Shown in pieces: positions 9,413 through 19,470 of a DNA stretch of 32,500 bases (the stretch's first letter is position 1; each line of letters starts with the position of its first letter). Below the pieces are notes generated by a model. It did no database searches. It saw nothing but the letters and a program-made list of their open reading frames with translations, and was not told where the DNA came from. The position numbers and the translations under genes are program-made. Source of the stretch: Prorocentrum cordatum (taxonomy: Eukaryota; Sar; Dinophyceae; Prorocentrales; Prorocentraceae); the NCBI GenBank assembly GCA_963575745.1, contig CAUYUJ010020671.1, positions 243,897 through 276,396 on the forward strand, in the 5' to 3' direction.

Positions 9413-9946
9413 GCCCCCTCGTTCGACTGCGACGTGGATTTCTCGGATTGCTACGAGTGCCTCCAGAAAAGCTGGTCGCCCCCCAAGCTCGCCTGGTGTT
9501 GCGAGCATCGAGGCCGTGGGTGCGAGACGACCACGACGTCCGTGGTCTACGACTGCCTGGACGGCTACGAGAACTGGAGGCGCGGCTGGTCGCCCATAAA
9601 GAAGCAGTTCTGCTGCGGGAGCGAGGGCAAGGGATGCGAGACAGGCGACAGTGCCTCCGGGCGTGGTGGCAATACCACCAGTACATCCAACAGCAGCGCT
9701 GACAACACTTCCGAAGGCGGCCGCAGCAATGAGACCAATGCCTCCGACCTCCACCACGCTGCCGACAAGACCGATGCCACCAAGTCTTCCCGCGTGAACC
9801 ATCACGCTGCCAACAAGACAGGCGCCACCAATGCTTCAGCCGCGCCGAGCAAGTCGAGCAGCCCCGCAGCCTCTGGCGACGGTACGAGCAGCCCCCATGA
9901 AATGACCCACAGCAGCGCTAGCGGCTCCTCCAGCAAGACAAGCTGA
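9413..9946 (+). CDS. Terminal exon of a Cys-rich, N-glycosylation-rich protein
   Basis: The exon opens after CTATCTCCAG and reads in phase 0 to a TGA at 9944-9946. Its first 75 residues hold two tandem repeats: CYECLQKSWSPPKLAWCC (then GRGC), and YDCLDGYENWRRGWSPIKKQ (then FCC, GKGC). The shared pattern is W-S-P-x-K-x-x-[WF]-C-C-x(5,6)-G-[RK]-G-C, a repeat type I recall from dinoflagellate predicted proteins of unknown function. The remaining 100 residues are Ser/Thr/Asn-rich with many N-x-S/T sites (NTTS, NSS, NTS, NET, NAS), as in secreted or surface proteins. Paired cysteines fit an extracellular disulfide-bonded domain. Upstream exons, including any signal peptide, are not identified. Confidence 0.7.
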   Translation, partial: APSFDCDVDFSDCYECLQKSWSPPKLAWCCEHRGRGCETTTTSVVYDCLDGYENWRRGWSPIKKQFCCGSEGKGCETGDSASGRGGNTTSTSNSSADNTSEGGRSNETNASDLHHAADKTDATKSSRVNHHAANKTGATNASAAPSKSSSPAASGDGTSSPHEMTHSSASGSSSKTS

Positions 9947-10129
9947 CACTACTGGATGAGCGAGCGCAGCGGCTCAGACGGCGAAGGTGGCGGTGGCTCC
10001 TGCTGTTTAGACGGCTACGAAGAGAGTGAGGCTGCTCAGAGACCTTCGTGCCCGACCAGGCTTGAAATCCCTTTAATCCGGCCGCAGGCTTCGCTTGGAT
10101 GCCAGCCCAAAGATCTGGCGCTTCCATTA

Positions 10130-10149
10130 GCTTTTTATTTTTTTTCAGG
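10130..10149 (+). other. Candidate 3' splice site
   Basis: A long T-run (AGCTTTTTATTTTTTTTCAG ending at 10148) followed by G is the clearest polypyrimidine-AG in the window. Downstream open sequence gives CVYVVLEVAPRGRVEVSVGA to a TGA at 10226-10228. It may begin a last coding exon or a 3' UTR exon of the gene at 9413; no matching donor is certain. Confidence 0.45.
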
Positions 10150-10605
10150 ATGTGTGTACGTGGTACTCGAGGTCGCTCCGCGCGGCCGCGTCGAGGTGTC
10201 AGTGGGCGCGCTCAAGGCGCTCCTCTGAGGCTTCGCGTGTATATGTCGGACAGGGGCTCCTGATGGAGGTGTGTAGGGGAGCCCACTGGATGAAACGGAC
10301 CCTGGCATCGTTTCTACAGGTGCAGGTTGTAAGTGATTGCCAGGAAGTTGGATATACATGACACGGCCAGCCTGGACGACAGCTGGGTATGCGGGCCCCA
10401 AGGGTACACAACACCACCACCACCACGTTGATTCCTCATCCCTCCTCTGCCCTCCTCTTCCTCTCTTCCTCTCCTGGGAGAGGGCACGGGGGCGAGGGAG
10501 GTGGTGGCGGTGTATGCTCTTTGGCCCCGTAGGATGCACGAGGCCGTACAACGAAAATCAGTACTTCCAGCGCTCGGCCTTGCTGATGGCAAGGCACGCG
10601 GGTCC
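10150..10605 (+). other. Spacer, no convincing gene
   Basis: Apart from about 26 codons of open sequence after the splice site, I see only a CAC run (10411-10423) and a CT-rich run (10436-10480). No gene is supported. Confidence 0.5.
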
Positions 10606-10801
10606 CCAGAGATTTGATGTCGTGCTTCTTTCCATGCGGGGTCCCCGGAAGTCTCGACCCGTTCCCCAGGACCGGCTTTTCATCGTGAGCCGTTTTTTGA
10701 CGGCCCCGGGGCCCAGCGAGGGCCGCCAGAGGCCGAGAATCGAGAAAAACCTCCGTCTTGATTGTTTGAAGGCGTTGGAGGTCTGGGTCTTTTCTGTTGC
10801 A
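10606..10801 (+). repeat. Dispersed repeat family D, copy A
   Basis: Shares ordered anchors with 31930-32122 and with the reverse complement of 32328-32500: CGACCCGTTCCCCAGGACCG, a following T-run, GAGGGC..CC.GAGGCCGA, GAAAAACCTCCGT and TCTGGG...TTGCA. Length is about 190 bp with no coding capacity. Its 3' end runs into the inverted repeat at 10796. Confidence 0.8.
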
Positions 10802-11008
10802 TCTTCGGGGGACCTCGCCTGTCCCCAAAATTGGTGTCTTTTTGGGGCCCGACGCGGGCTCGATGCGGACTCGACGCGTATTTGGCGTGGATTCGACGCG
10901 GATTCGACACGGACTCGACACGGATCCGACGCGTCCGACATGGATTCGACACGCATTCGACGCGGACAGGGCCGCGACGGGACAGACAAGGTCCCCCGAG
11001 GATGCAAC
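10796..11008. repeat. Inverted repeat flanking a GATTCGACGCG tandem array
   Basis: Arms 10796-10826 and 10979-11008 are reverse complements with three or four mismatches (GTTGCATC[TC]TCGGGGGACC). Between them, 10850-10965 carries about ten 10-12 bp units of the type GACTCGACACG / GATTCGACGCG. The whole could fold as one long hairpin. Confidence 0.8.
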
Positions 11009-11333
11009 ATAAGGCCTTCCACATGTGCATCCGGCGTCTGACTCCGGGCGCTCCTCGTGTGGATCCGGTCGTGTGATGCTCCGGCTTCCCTGGTGGCGCG
11101 CATGCCGTCGGCGAGCCGAGCCGTGCCCCGGGCGCGAGGGCTGGCGCACGGGCCTCCTCCTGCAGAACCTCCTCCCCCTCCTCCTTCCATCCTCCTCCAC
11201 AATTATAATAAATATGAATACTACTCTCCCTCTTCCCATGATGACGTCTTGGGAGTAGCCGCCCCCCCCCCGCGTATTATTTTTTTACACAGGTTTCCCC
11301 GGAGTTGGGTTTTCGCCTGCATTTTTTTCCAAA

Positions 11334-11922
11334 ATGCTGCTCTCGCTGGGGCGCCGGCCTCATTTTCGGGCCCCACTCGTTCGAAATGGTGCTCCCGCTG
11401 CAGCGCTGGCATCATTTCCGCTGGCGCCCGGGCTGCACGCCCGAGCCAGCGCCCAGGCTGGCGCTCGGGCCGGGTCCGGAGCCGGTTCCGGCCGCCGCCG
11501 GAAAATCGAGCTCCGAGGCGGCGCCTTTCCAATGATTATACATTTTTCTTTTGAAAATGCTGAATTTCTGCTTCCGGCGCCCAGGAGGCCTCCGGGGCCG
11601 ATTCCGACGCCCGGGCCCGCCCGAGCCGGCGCCCGGGCCGGACGCCCGAGCATGGGCCAGCGCCCGGGCCGGGTCCGGAGCCGGTTCCGGCCGGCGCCGG
11701 AAAATCGAGTTCCGAGGCGGCGCCGAAAAAAGGCCATTCCAATACACATTTTTCTTTTGATAATGCCTAATTCCTGCTTCTTGCGCCCGGGAAGCCTCCC
11801 GGGCCGATTCCGGCGTGCTTCCGCTCGTTCCGAATCGTGCTCCCGCTGCAGCGCTGGCCTCATTTCCGCGCTTCCGCTCGTTTCGACTCGTGTTCCCGCT
11901 GCAGCGCTGGCGTCATTTCCCG
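11334..11922. repeat. Tandemly duplicated GC-rich blocks
   Basis: Two copies of a block containing GGGTCCGGAGCCGGTTCCGG, GGAAAATCGAG and a TTTTTCTTTTGA tract (11459-11575 and 11649-11785). Three copies of a second block with CTCCCGCTGCAGCGCTGGC then TCATTTCC (11378-11422, 11826-11874, 11875-11921). Copies have diverged by several percent and are arranged as nested duplications. Confidence 0.85.
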
Positions 11923-12140
11923 TGCCATGCCACGGCATGCAATGCAATGCTAGGTTGATACTACGCTTTGCGGCGCTCTTCTACGCCATGCCACGCCGTG
12001 CTCTACAATGCATCACGTACCCTTTCGGGATCATTGCCCTGCTCGACATCCGACTGTGCGAGTAGAGAGGGGATCTGCGCCATGGTAAGGGATGGGAGGG
12101 AGGGGTAGGATGTCAGATATGACGCGAGCGCACCTAGCTT

Positions 12141-12228
12141 GCCCTCCTCCCCCTCCCCCTCCTCCTCCCCCTCCCCCTCCTCCTCATTCTCCTCCTCCTC
12201 CTCCTGCTCCTCCTCCTCCTCCTCCTCT
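12141..12228 (+). repeat. (CCT)n microsatellite
   Basis: CCTCC and CCT units with a few interruptions; equals GGA on the minus strand, opposite in orientation to the other GGA arrays. Confidence 0.95.
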
Positions 12229-12418
12229 ATCCCAGGTGGGGTTGCGGAGCGAAGCTGGCTGGACGCGCGCATGGGGCCGTCTGGATCTGCACGAACGAAG
12301 TGGGTACGGAAAGGAAAGAGTGGGTACGATGCCCAGCAGCAGTTCCTGTTCATCTTGAGCAGGACTCGCTATCCGCGCCGTCGCGGTCTGTGTCCATTTG
12401 AGACAGAAGGCCGCCTGC

Positions 12419-12438
12419 CCAACAGCGGCCGCTGTTGG
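12419..12438. repeat. Perfect 20-bp palindrome
   Basis: CCAACAGCGG followed directly by its reverse complement, centred on GCGGCCGC. A second small inverted pair (CAACATTTGTTG) follows at about 12446-12457. Confidence 0.85.
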
Positions 12439-12696
12439 TTTGGGACAACATTTGTTGTTGGGCATTGTGCCAATTTTTCCGTACCCATTTCGGGTGTCCA
12501 AACTGGAGTGCTGTTCCACTAACTTCACCTCTGCCTTTGTCATGGCGCCCACATCGCAGAGCGGATGTCGCTCCGAAAGCGATCGGGTGGGTCCGGAGTG
12601 TCCTGGAGAATGTCGTTCCGGATTTCGCCGGGAATTCCGTGCGGTTTTTTGGCCAGGAATGATGAGTAAACAAAAATCCACGCGAAAGTCACCTCG

Positions 12697-12750
12697 TTTT
12701 TCACTCGCTGATTCTAGGTTTTCACTCGCTGTTTCTAGGTTTTCGCATCG
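12697..12750 (+). repeat. Two and a half copies of a 21-22 bp unit
   Basis: TTTCACTCGCTGATTCTAGG, then TTTCACTCGCTGTTTCTAGG, then a partial TTTTCGC. No coding capacity. Confidence 0.85.
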
Positions 12751-13199
12751 GCAGAACTCCCAGAAAACATCCGCTGCAGCACGTCTGCAAGGTCGGTGCA
12801 GTGACACCTCTGCCCTTGCCCCACCTTTACGGTCAGGAACGCGCCGCTTCCTTACCATGTCGCTCCGCCAGTTCTGACCATGTCGCCACGGTGGCTCGTC
12901 GCCGCCCAGGCGCGTCGGCGTAGCTAATGGTCGGTTTTCGGCCTCTGGAGGCCTTCGCCGGTCCTTCAGGTGGTCGGAGGCTGCCGGGGGACATCTCGGC
13001 CCAAGGTGCCTCCCGCTCGGTGAGTTCTGACCCACAACGCTTCGACGCGTCGCGCTGACCGGGTCGCGGTCCGCGAACGTGAGCGTCCCGAGCACGTCCC
13101 AGCCTCCCGCCACGCGGAGCGGAGCGACACGCTATCCGCCCGCAGGGCACATCGTTTTGGCCGCTGCCGCGAAACTCTGAGCAAAAGCTCCCGACCGTG
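12751..13199. other. Spacer, no convincing gene
   Basis: GC-rich sequence without clear exon borders. A piece near 12930-12962 (TTTCGGCCTCTGGAGG) loosely resembles family D in reverse orientation. Confidence 0.4.
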
Positions 13200-13880
13200 G
13201 CTGGGTAAGAGGCAGGAGAAGGAGGAGGAGGAGGAGGAGGAGGAGGAGGAGGAGGGGGAGGAGGAGCATGGGGAGGAGGAGGAGGAGGAGGAGCAGGAGC
13301 AGGAGGAAGACCAGTGTAAACCCAAGACTCATCAGCGATGTTGGAATAAACCCTCCCTCCAAGCTCCCTTTCCATAGGCCCCTTACAAGGATTCATTTCC
13401 ACTGAGAGCAGTGCCCCGTTGGGAGCCAACCGTTTGAATATCCTGAAGCATGGCAAGACACCACCATTCTCGGGCCCCCAGCGCCACGAATTAACGTGAC
13501 TGTTGCGTCTTGGCGATCCTGAATCGCACCAGAATGCAATTTCTTCGACTTCAACACCGCGAACCAACGTAAATTTTGCGCCCTGACAACCAGGAATCGC
13601 TCCAAAACATCATTTCTAGTACGTTGAGCATGGGAACCCGTGACACTCAAGCACATGTTTACGACGAGTTTGCGCGGCGCTAAGGCGAGACCCACATTTT
13701 GAAAAGGAGCCGTGCTCAATCTGCGGAATTCTTGCCAATGTTTAAGCCGAGTGTTCGTGGCGCTAGGGCGAGAGCCACATGTTGAAAACGGCCCGCACTC
13801 AATCCGTGACATTCTTTCAAATGTTAAGACGAGTGTGCACGACGCTAAGGCGAGAGTCACATATGTAAATCCACCCGCAG
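13200..13880 (+). repeat. Composite repeat S, copy 1
   Basis: Order of parts: GGA array (13220-13307); anchor GACCAGTGTAAACCCAAG at 13309; TCCATAGGCCCCTTACAAGG; GTTTGAATATCCTGAAGC; TTGGCGATCCTGAATCG; then three tandem units of about 78 bp (13665, 13743, 13824) each with GGCGCTAAGGCGAGA-type core and ACATTTTGAAAA. No coding frame is conserved between copies. Confidence 0.9.
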
Positions 13881-14510
13881 GAGGAGTTTTTCTTCATGTA
13901 TGGGGGAGGGAGAGGATGAGGAGGATGAGGAGGAGAAGAAAGAGGAGGAGGACGAGGAAATGGAGGAGGGGGAGGAGGAGGAGGAGGAGGAGGAGGAGGA
14001 GGAGGAGGAGGAGGACCAGTGTAAGCCCAAGACTCATCAACGATGTGGGAATACATCCTCCCTCCAAACTCCCTCTCCATAGGCCTCTACAAAGGTTTTT
14101 GCTCCACTGAGAGAAGTGCTACGTTGGGAGAAAACCAGTTGAATATCCCGAAGCGTGCCAAACCACAGTCCTCGGGACCCCAACGCCACGACTCAACCTG
14201 TTCGCTGCGTCTTGGCGACCCTGAGTCGTGCCAGAACACCGTTCCTGGGACTCCAGAAACGGGAGTCCACGTAACTGTTGCGCCCGGATGACAATCGCGA
14301 ATCGTTCCGAAACACAAGTTCTGGTACGCTGACCATGGGAATCCGTGAAACTTTTGCAATGTTCACACGGATGAGTTTCGCTAAGGCGAGAACCACCTTT
14401 CGAAAATGAGCCGCCCTCAATATGTGAAACTTTTTCCGTGGAAAAGCGAATGTGCGCGGCGCTAAGGCGAGAGCCACATTTTGAAAGCCGCGTTCCTCCG
14501 TGAAGCTGTT
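13881..14510 (+). repeat. Composite repeat S, copy 2
   Basis: GGA array (13905-14013), anchor GACCAGTGTAAGCCCAAG at 14014 (705 bp after copy 1), the same middle section, then 78-bp units at about 14368 and 14443 ending TTTGAAAGCC. Confidence 0.9.
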
Positions 14511-15290
14511 GACAATTTTTGAGCTTCATCATCGTACATGGCTAGGAAGTCGTCATGCGATCCGCCCGACCCGCCCTTCCGACTGGCCTCAGGGTACGCA
14601 GGGAGGAGAAGGAATGGAGGATGAGGAGGAGCAGGAGGAGGAGGAGGAGTTGGAGAAGGAGGAGAAGGAGAAGGAAGAGGATGAGGAGGAGGAGGGGGAG
14701 GACAAGGACCAGTGTAAACCTAAGACTCATCGGCGATGTTGGAATACACCCTCCTTCCAAGCTCCCTGTCCATAGGCCCCTACAAGGGTTCTTTTCCATT
14801 GAAAGAAGTGCACCGTTCTGGGACAGCCGTGCAAGCATCTTGAAGCGTGTCAAACACAATTCTCGGTACTCCAACGCCACGAATAAATCTTGATTGTTTT
14901 GGTTCGACGATCCTGAATCGTGCCAGAACGCCCATTTTGGGACTTCAACACCGCGAATCCACGCAACTGTTGCGCCCTGGCAATCCGGAACCACGCCAAC
15001 ATACCATTGTTGGTACGTCAACCATAAGAATCAGTGAACCGCTTGCGTTTTTGTAAAGGAAATGTTCGCGGCGCTGAGGCGAGAGCAACATTGTGAGCAG
15101 GAACCGCCCTCAACCCGTTCACTTTGTTTGTGTGTTTATGTGTTTGCTTGTTTGTTGGATGCCCAAAGTTTGAGAACCAATGTTCGCGGTGCTAGGGCAA
15201 GAGCCAAAGTTTGAAAATGAGCCGCCTTCAATATGTGAAGCTCTTGCAGTTTGTTGGGATGAGTGTGCCCGCCATCGAGCCGTGAAATTT
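14511..15290 (+). repeat. Composite repeat S, copy 3
   Basis: Starts with a head segment CTTCCGACTGGCCTCAGGGT (14577), GGA array (14600-14700), anchor at 14707 (693 bp after copy 2), middle section, then 78-bp units at about 15059 and 15178. Confidence 0.9.
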
Positions 15291-15333
15291 GGCGAAGTCC
15301 CAACTATCCTGTGGTGCTGGGTCCTCGTTTTGA

Positions 15334-15361
15334 AGAGAGGGAGAGAGAGAGAGAGAGAGAG
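15334..15361 (+). repeat. (GA)n microsatellite
   Basis: GAGAGGGAGAGAGAGAGAGA and on, between composite copy 3 and the 88-bp array. Confidence 0.9.
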
Positions 15362-15439
15362 ACCCACGTCCACTCCCTCCTTCCTCCCCCCTCGTCCCTC
15401 CTCCCTCCTGCCACACCGCCTGTGCCCTCCGCGTATTTC

Positions 15440-16922
15440 TGTTTCGGCACACCCCTCACACGTTTCGTGGCCCCATAGGGAGCTCCACCGAAGGCCCCAG
15501 CGGCAGGGTCCGCATGCGCCCCCATGTCCAGTTCGGCACACCTTTCACGAGGGTCATGGTCCCTTGGGGAGCTCCACCGAAGGCCCCAGTGGCAGGGTCC
15601 GCATGCGTCCCCCCGCCCATTTCGGCGCACCCCTCACAAGGATCGTGGCCCCATGGGGAGCTCCACCGAAGGCCTGAGTGGGATGGTCCGCATGCGTCCC
15701 CCGCCCATTTCGGCGCACCCCTCACGAGGATCGTGGCCCCATGGGGAATTCCACCGAAGGCCCCATCGGCAGGGTCCGCATGCGTCCCCCCGCCAACTTC
15801 GGCACACCCCTCACAAGTATCGTGCCCCATGGGGAGCTCCACCGAAGGCCCCAGTGGCAGGGTCCGCATGCGTCCCCCCGCCCATGCCGGCGCACCTCTC
15901 ACGAGGGTCGTGGCCCCATGGGGAGCCCCACCGAAGGCCCCAGTGGCAGCGTCCGTATGCGTCCCACCGCCCATTTCGGCGCACCTTTCACAAGGATCGT
16001 GGCACCATCCAGAGCTCCACCGTAGGGCCCAGTGGTATTGTCCGCATGCGTCCCCCCGCTCATTTCGGCACACTCCTCACGAGTATCGTGGCCCATAGGG
16101 AACTCCACCGAAGGCCCCAGTGGCAGGGTCCGCATGCGTCCCCCCGCCAACTTCGGCACACCCCTCACGAGTATCGTGCCCCATGGGGAGCTCCACCGAA
16201 GGCCCCAGTGGCAGGGTCCGCATGCGTCCCCCCGCCCATGCCGGCGCACCTCTCACGAGGGTCGTGGCCCCATGGGGAGCCCCACCGAAGGCCCCAGTGG
16301 CAGCGTCCGTATGCGTCCCACCGCCCATTTCGGCGCACCTTTCACAAGGATCGTGGCACCATCCAGAGCTCCACCGTAGGGCCCAGTGGTATTGTCCGCA
16401 TGCGTCCCCCCGCTCATTTCGGCACACTCCTCACGAGTATCGTGGCCCATAGGGAACTCCACCGAAGGCCCCAGTGGCAGGGTCCGCATGCGTCCCCCCG
16501 CCAACTTCGGCACACCCCTCACGAGTATCGTGGCCCCATGGGGAGCTCCACCGAAGGCCCCAGTGGCAGCGTCCGCATGCGTCCCACCGCCCATGCTGGC
16601 AGACCCTTCACGAGGATCGTGGCCGCATAGCGAGCTGCACCGAAGGCCCCAGTGGCAGGGTCCGCATGCGCCCCCCCCAGTTTCGGCCCACCCCTCACGA
16701 GGATCGTGGCCCCATCCAGAGCTCCACCGACGTCCCTAGAGGCATTGTCCGCATGCGCCCCCCCCCTGCCCATTTCGGCACACTCCTCACGAGGATCTTG
16801 GCCCCATATGGAGCTCCACCGAATGCCCTGAGGCATTTGTCCGCATGCGCCCCCCCGCCCATTTCGGAACGCCTCTTTTCAGGGTCGTGGCCCCATCGGG
16901 AGCCCCACCGACAGCGGTGCCA
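15440..16922 (+). repeat. 88-bp tandem array with 354-bp higher-order period
   Basis: About 17 units of 88-89 bp, each with GAGCTCCACCGAAGGCCCCA, GTCCGCATGCGTCCCCC and a TCACGAGGATCGTGGCCCCA-type segment. Stretches starting at 15678, 16032 and 16386 are nearly identical and exactly 354 bp apart, so four units have been amplified together as a higher-order repeat. Two units equal 177 bp (59 codons), so long open frames appear by arithmetic and are not evidence of a gene. Confidence 0.95.
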
Positions 16923-17190
16923 ACAACGCGGAACTCACAATTGCATATTGTTGGGCCCTTGGTCAGGGTGAGTTTGAAGCGAATGCGCGAGGCTCCAATC
17001 GGGTATAACCAGGACCCCAGGTAAGGGGATTCGGTTAGTAGTAGGGCCCTGGAGCTTTAAATTGGCCAGAATCACTAAACCAGGTCTGCCGTAGCTGGTT
17101 TCTTTCGGGTGGCGGCAATTCCGGTTAGTGCAATGAGTGAGGGCGGCGCCCCCCAGTACATTTCACTAAACCAGGTCCCACTAAACCCAG
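16923..17190 (+). repeat. Short spacer with CACTAAACCAGGTC repeats
   Basis: CACTAAACCAGGTC occurs near 17073 and 17164, with a close variant CACTAAACCCAGTT right after. No gene is seen. Confidence 0.6.
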
Positions 17191-17194
17191 TTCT

Positions 17195-18060
17195 GCAAAC
17201 GCCCGATCTAAGGCGAGAGTCGCATTTTGAAAACTACTTGCTTCCAATCCGCGAAGCCAATGTATTTTTTGAAACGAACATGCGCGGCGCTCGGGCGAGA
17301 GGCACACTCTGGGAGCGACCCGCCTTCCAGATGTCAAACTGTTGTCAGGGTTCAAGCTTGAGGCTCATATCTGGTAAGGAAGTCTTGGCGAAACGCCCTG
17401 CCCGCCCTTCCGACTGGCCTCGGGGTGCGGCAGGGCGGAGTTATTCTCAAGGAAGAGAAAAGAGGAGAAGGAGACGGCAGAGCAGGAGGAGGAGAAGGAG
17501 GAGGAGAAGGATGAGGATGAGGAGGAAGAGGAGGAGGAGGAGGACGAGGAGGAGGAGGAGGAGGAGAAGTAGAAGGAAAAGGGGGAGGAGGAGGAGGAGG
17601 AGCAGGAGGAGGAGGAGAGGGACCAGTGTGAACCCAAGAGTCATCAACGATGTTGAAATAATCCCCCCTCCGAGCTCCCTCTTCATAGCCCCCTACAGCG
17701 GTTCGTGTCCACGGAGGGAACTGCCTCGTTGGAAGACAACCGTTTGACGACACTGAAGCATGCCAAAACCTTGTTCTCGGGATTCCAACGCCACGGATCA
17801 ACCTGACTGTTGCGTCTTGACGATCCTGAATCGTGCCAGAACGCCGCTCCTGGGACTTCCACACCGCGAATCAACGTACATGGCACCCTCATACATAATC
17901 CTGAACCCTTCCAAGCCACCATGTCTGGTTCGCTGATCATGGGAATCCGTGGCACCCTTGCAACTGTTAACCAACGAATGTGCGCGGCGCTTAGGCGAGA
18001 GCCACATTTGAAACCGCCCTCAACCAGTGAAACGCTTGCATCTTAGCCTGGCGAAGGGCC
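17195..18060 (+). repeat. Composite repeat S, copy 4
   Basis: Begins with 78-bp units at 17205 and 17274, then the head CTTCCGACTGGCCTCGGGGT, GGA array (17456-17620), anchor GACCAGTGTGAACCCAAG at 17621, the middle section with TTGACGATCCTGAATCGTGC, and a last 78-bp unit at 17972. This is the most complete copy and shows the full order of the composite. Confidence 0.9.
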
Positions 18061-18119
18061 CAACCATTTGCAGTTGTGAATACCGCAATTATATGTATCA
18101 ATTGTAGGTATCGTCATCC

Positions 18120-18583
18120 CTGGAGCCCCCTTGTAGGGCCACGAAACGCTGTACTGGGTGGGGGGGACGCATACGGACTGCGCCACCGGAACCTTCGGTG
18201 GAGCTCCCTATGGGGCCACGAAGCGCTGTACAAGGTGGGGGAGACGCATGCGGGCTGCGCAATTGAGACCTTCGGTGGAGCTCTCTATGGGGGAACGAAA
18301 CGCTGTACTGGGTGTGGCGAACGCATGCGGGCTGCGCCATTGTGAGCTTAGGTGGGGCTCCCTATGGGGCCACGAAGCGCTGTACTGGGTGTTCGAGACG
18401 CATGCGGGCTGCGCCACTGGGACCTTAGGTGGAGCTCCCTATGGGGCCACGAAGCGCTGTACTGGTTGTGGCGGACGCCTGCGGGCACCCCCACCAAGGT
18501 CTTCGGTTGAGCTCCCTATGGGGTAACGAAGCGCTGTACTGGATGTGGCGCACGCATTCGACCCTATGGGGCCAGACCCAGAA
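18120..18583 (-). repeat. 77-bp tandem array, inverted relative of the 88-bp array
   Basis: Six units 77-78 bp apart, each with GGGGCCACGAAGCGCTGTAC, GACGCATGCGGGCTGCGCCA and CTTCGGTGGAGCTCCCTATG. GGTGGAGCTCC..ATGGGGCCACG is the reverse complement of the core of the 15440-16922 array, so the two arrays are related and in opposite orientation. Confidence 0.9.
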
Positions 18584-18599
18584 AAGGCATTGATGGTTG

Positions 18600-19160
18600 A
18601 CTCATCGTCGTCGTCGTCGTCGTCGTCGTCGTTGTCTTCGTCGTCGGCGTCGTCGCGGTCGTCGTAGTCGTCGTCGTCTTCGTCGTCGTCGTCGTCGTCG
18701 TCGTCGTAGTCGCTGTAGTCGTCGTAGTCGTCGTTGTAGTCGTCGTCGTCGTTGTCGTTGTTGTGGTCATCGCCGTCGTCGCCGTCGTCACCCCTATCTC
18801 CCTCTCGTCTCCCACCGCCTTCTCTTCTTCCTCCTCCTCCGCCCCCTCTTCCTTTCACTTCTCCCACCAGGAAGAGCTAAAAGGGAGCAGGCGGGGTCGT
18901 CGTTGTCGTCGTCGTCGTCGTCGTCGTCTTCGTCGTCGTCGTCGTGACGGTCGTCGTCGTCGTCGTCGTCGTCGTAGTCATCGACGTCGTAGTCGTTGTC
19001 GTCGTCGTCGTCGTCGTCGTTGTTGTGGTCATCGCCCTCGTCGTCGTCGTCGCCCCCATCTCCCTCTCGCTTCCCACCGCCTTCTCTTCTTCCTCCTCCT
19101 CCGCCTCGTCCCCCCACCCACTCTTCCCACAAGGAAGAGCTAAAAGGGAACAGGCGGGAT
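18600..19160 (+). repeat. GTC/CGT microsatellites within a tandem duplication of about 280 bp
   Basis: CGT arrays at 18603-18785 and 18897-19045 are each followed by nearly the same unique block: GTTGTGGTCATCGCC, CCATCTCCCTCTCG-like, CCCACCGCCTTCTCTTCTTC and GAAGAGCTAAAAGGGA. The second block starts about 270-280 bp after the first. Confidence 0.9.
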
Positions 19161-19470
19161 GTAGGAGGGATTGGAGGGTATATGCGAGGGCAGGAGAAAG
19201 TACGCCCCAAAACAACGACAGTCAGTATGCTTCGCAAAAGTTGCTGTTGTGGGATGGGCTGGTGGGGATACTTCTTTGTTCGCAACCGCTAGCGGACAGC
19301 CGCGCGGCGTCAAGGGGTCGAAGAAAAGCCAGGCCTACGTGGAACAGGGCGGATGCCTAAACTACAGCTGGCAAGCGCGGAAAAGAGGCGGGGCCGAAAC
19401 CAAGCGGGAGCAGCGGACGGGCAACGAAGAAGGACAGGCGACGAACACGGCACAGCTAAGAAGCCGAAGA

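Noticed and set aside
15524-16630. A 368-codon open frame through the 88-bp array
   Set aside because: Two units are 177 bp, a multiple of three, so a stop-free frame propagates by itself. Units differ by indels and no start or splice context fits.
15440-16922. CRISPR-like array
   Set aside because: Repeats are contiguous 88-bp units without unique spacers, the genome is eukaryotic, and no cas genes are present.
18603-19045. Poly-Asp or poly-Thr proteins
   Set aside because: They are translations of the GTC/CGT microsatellite.
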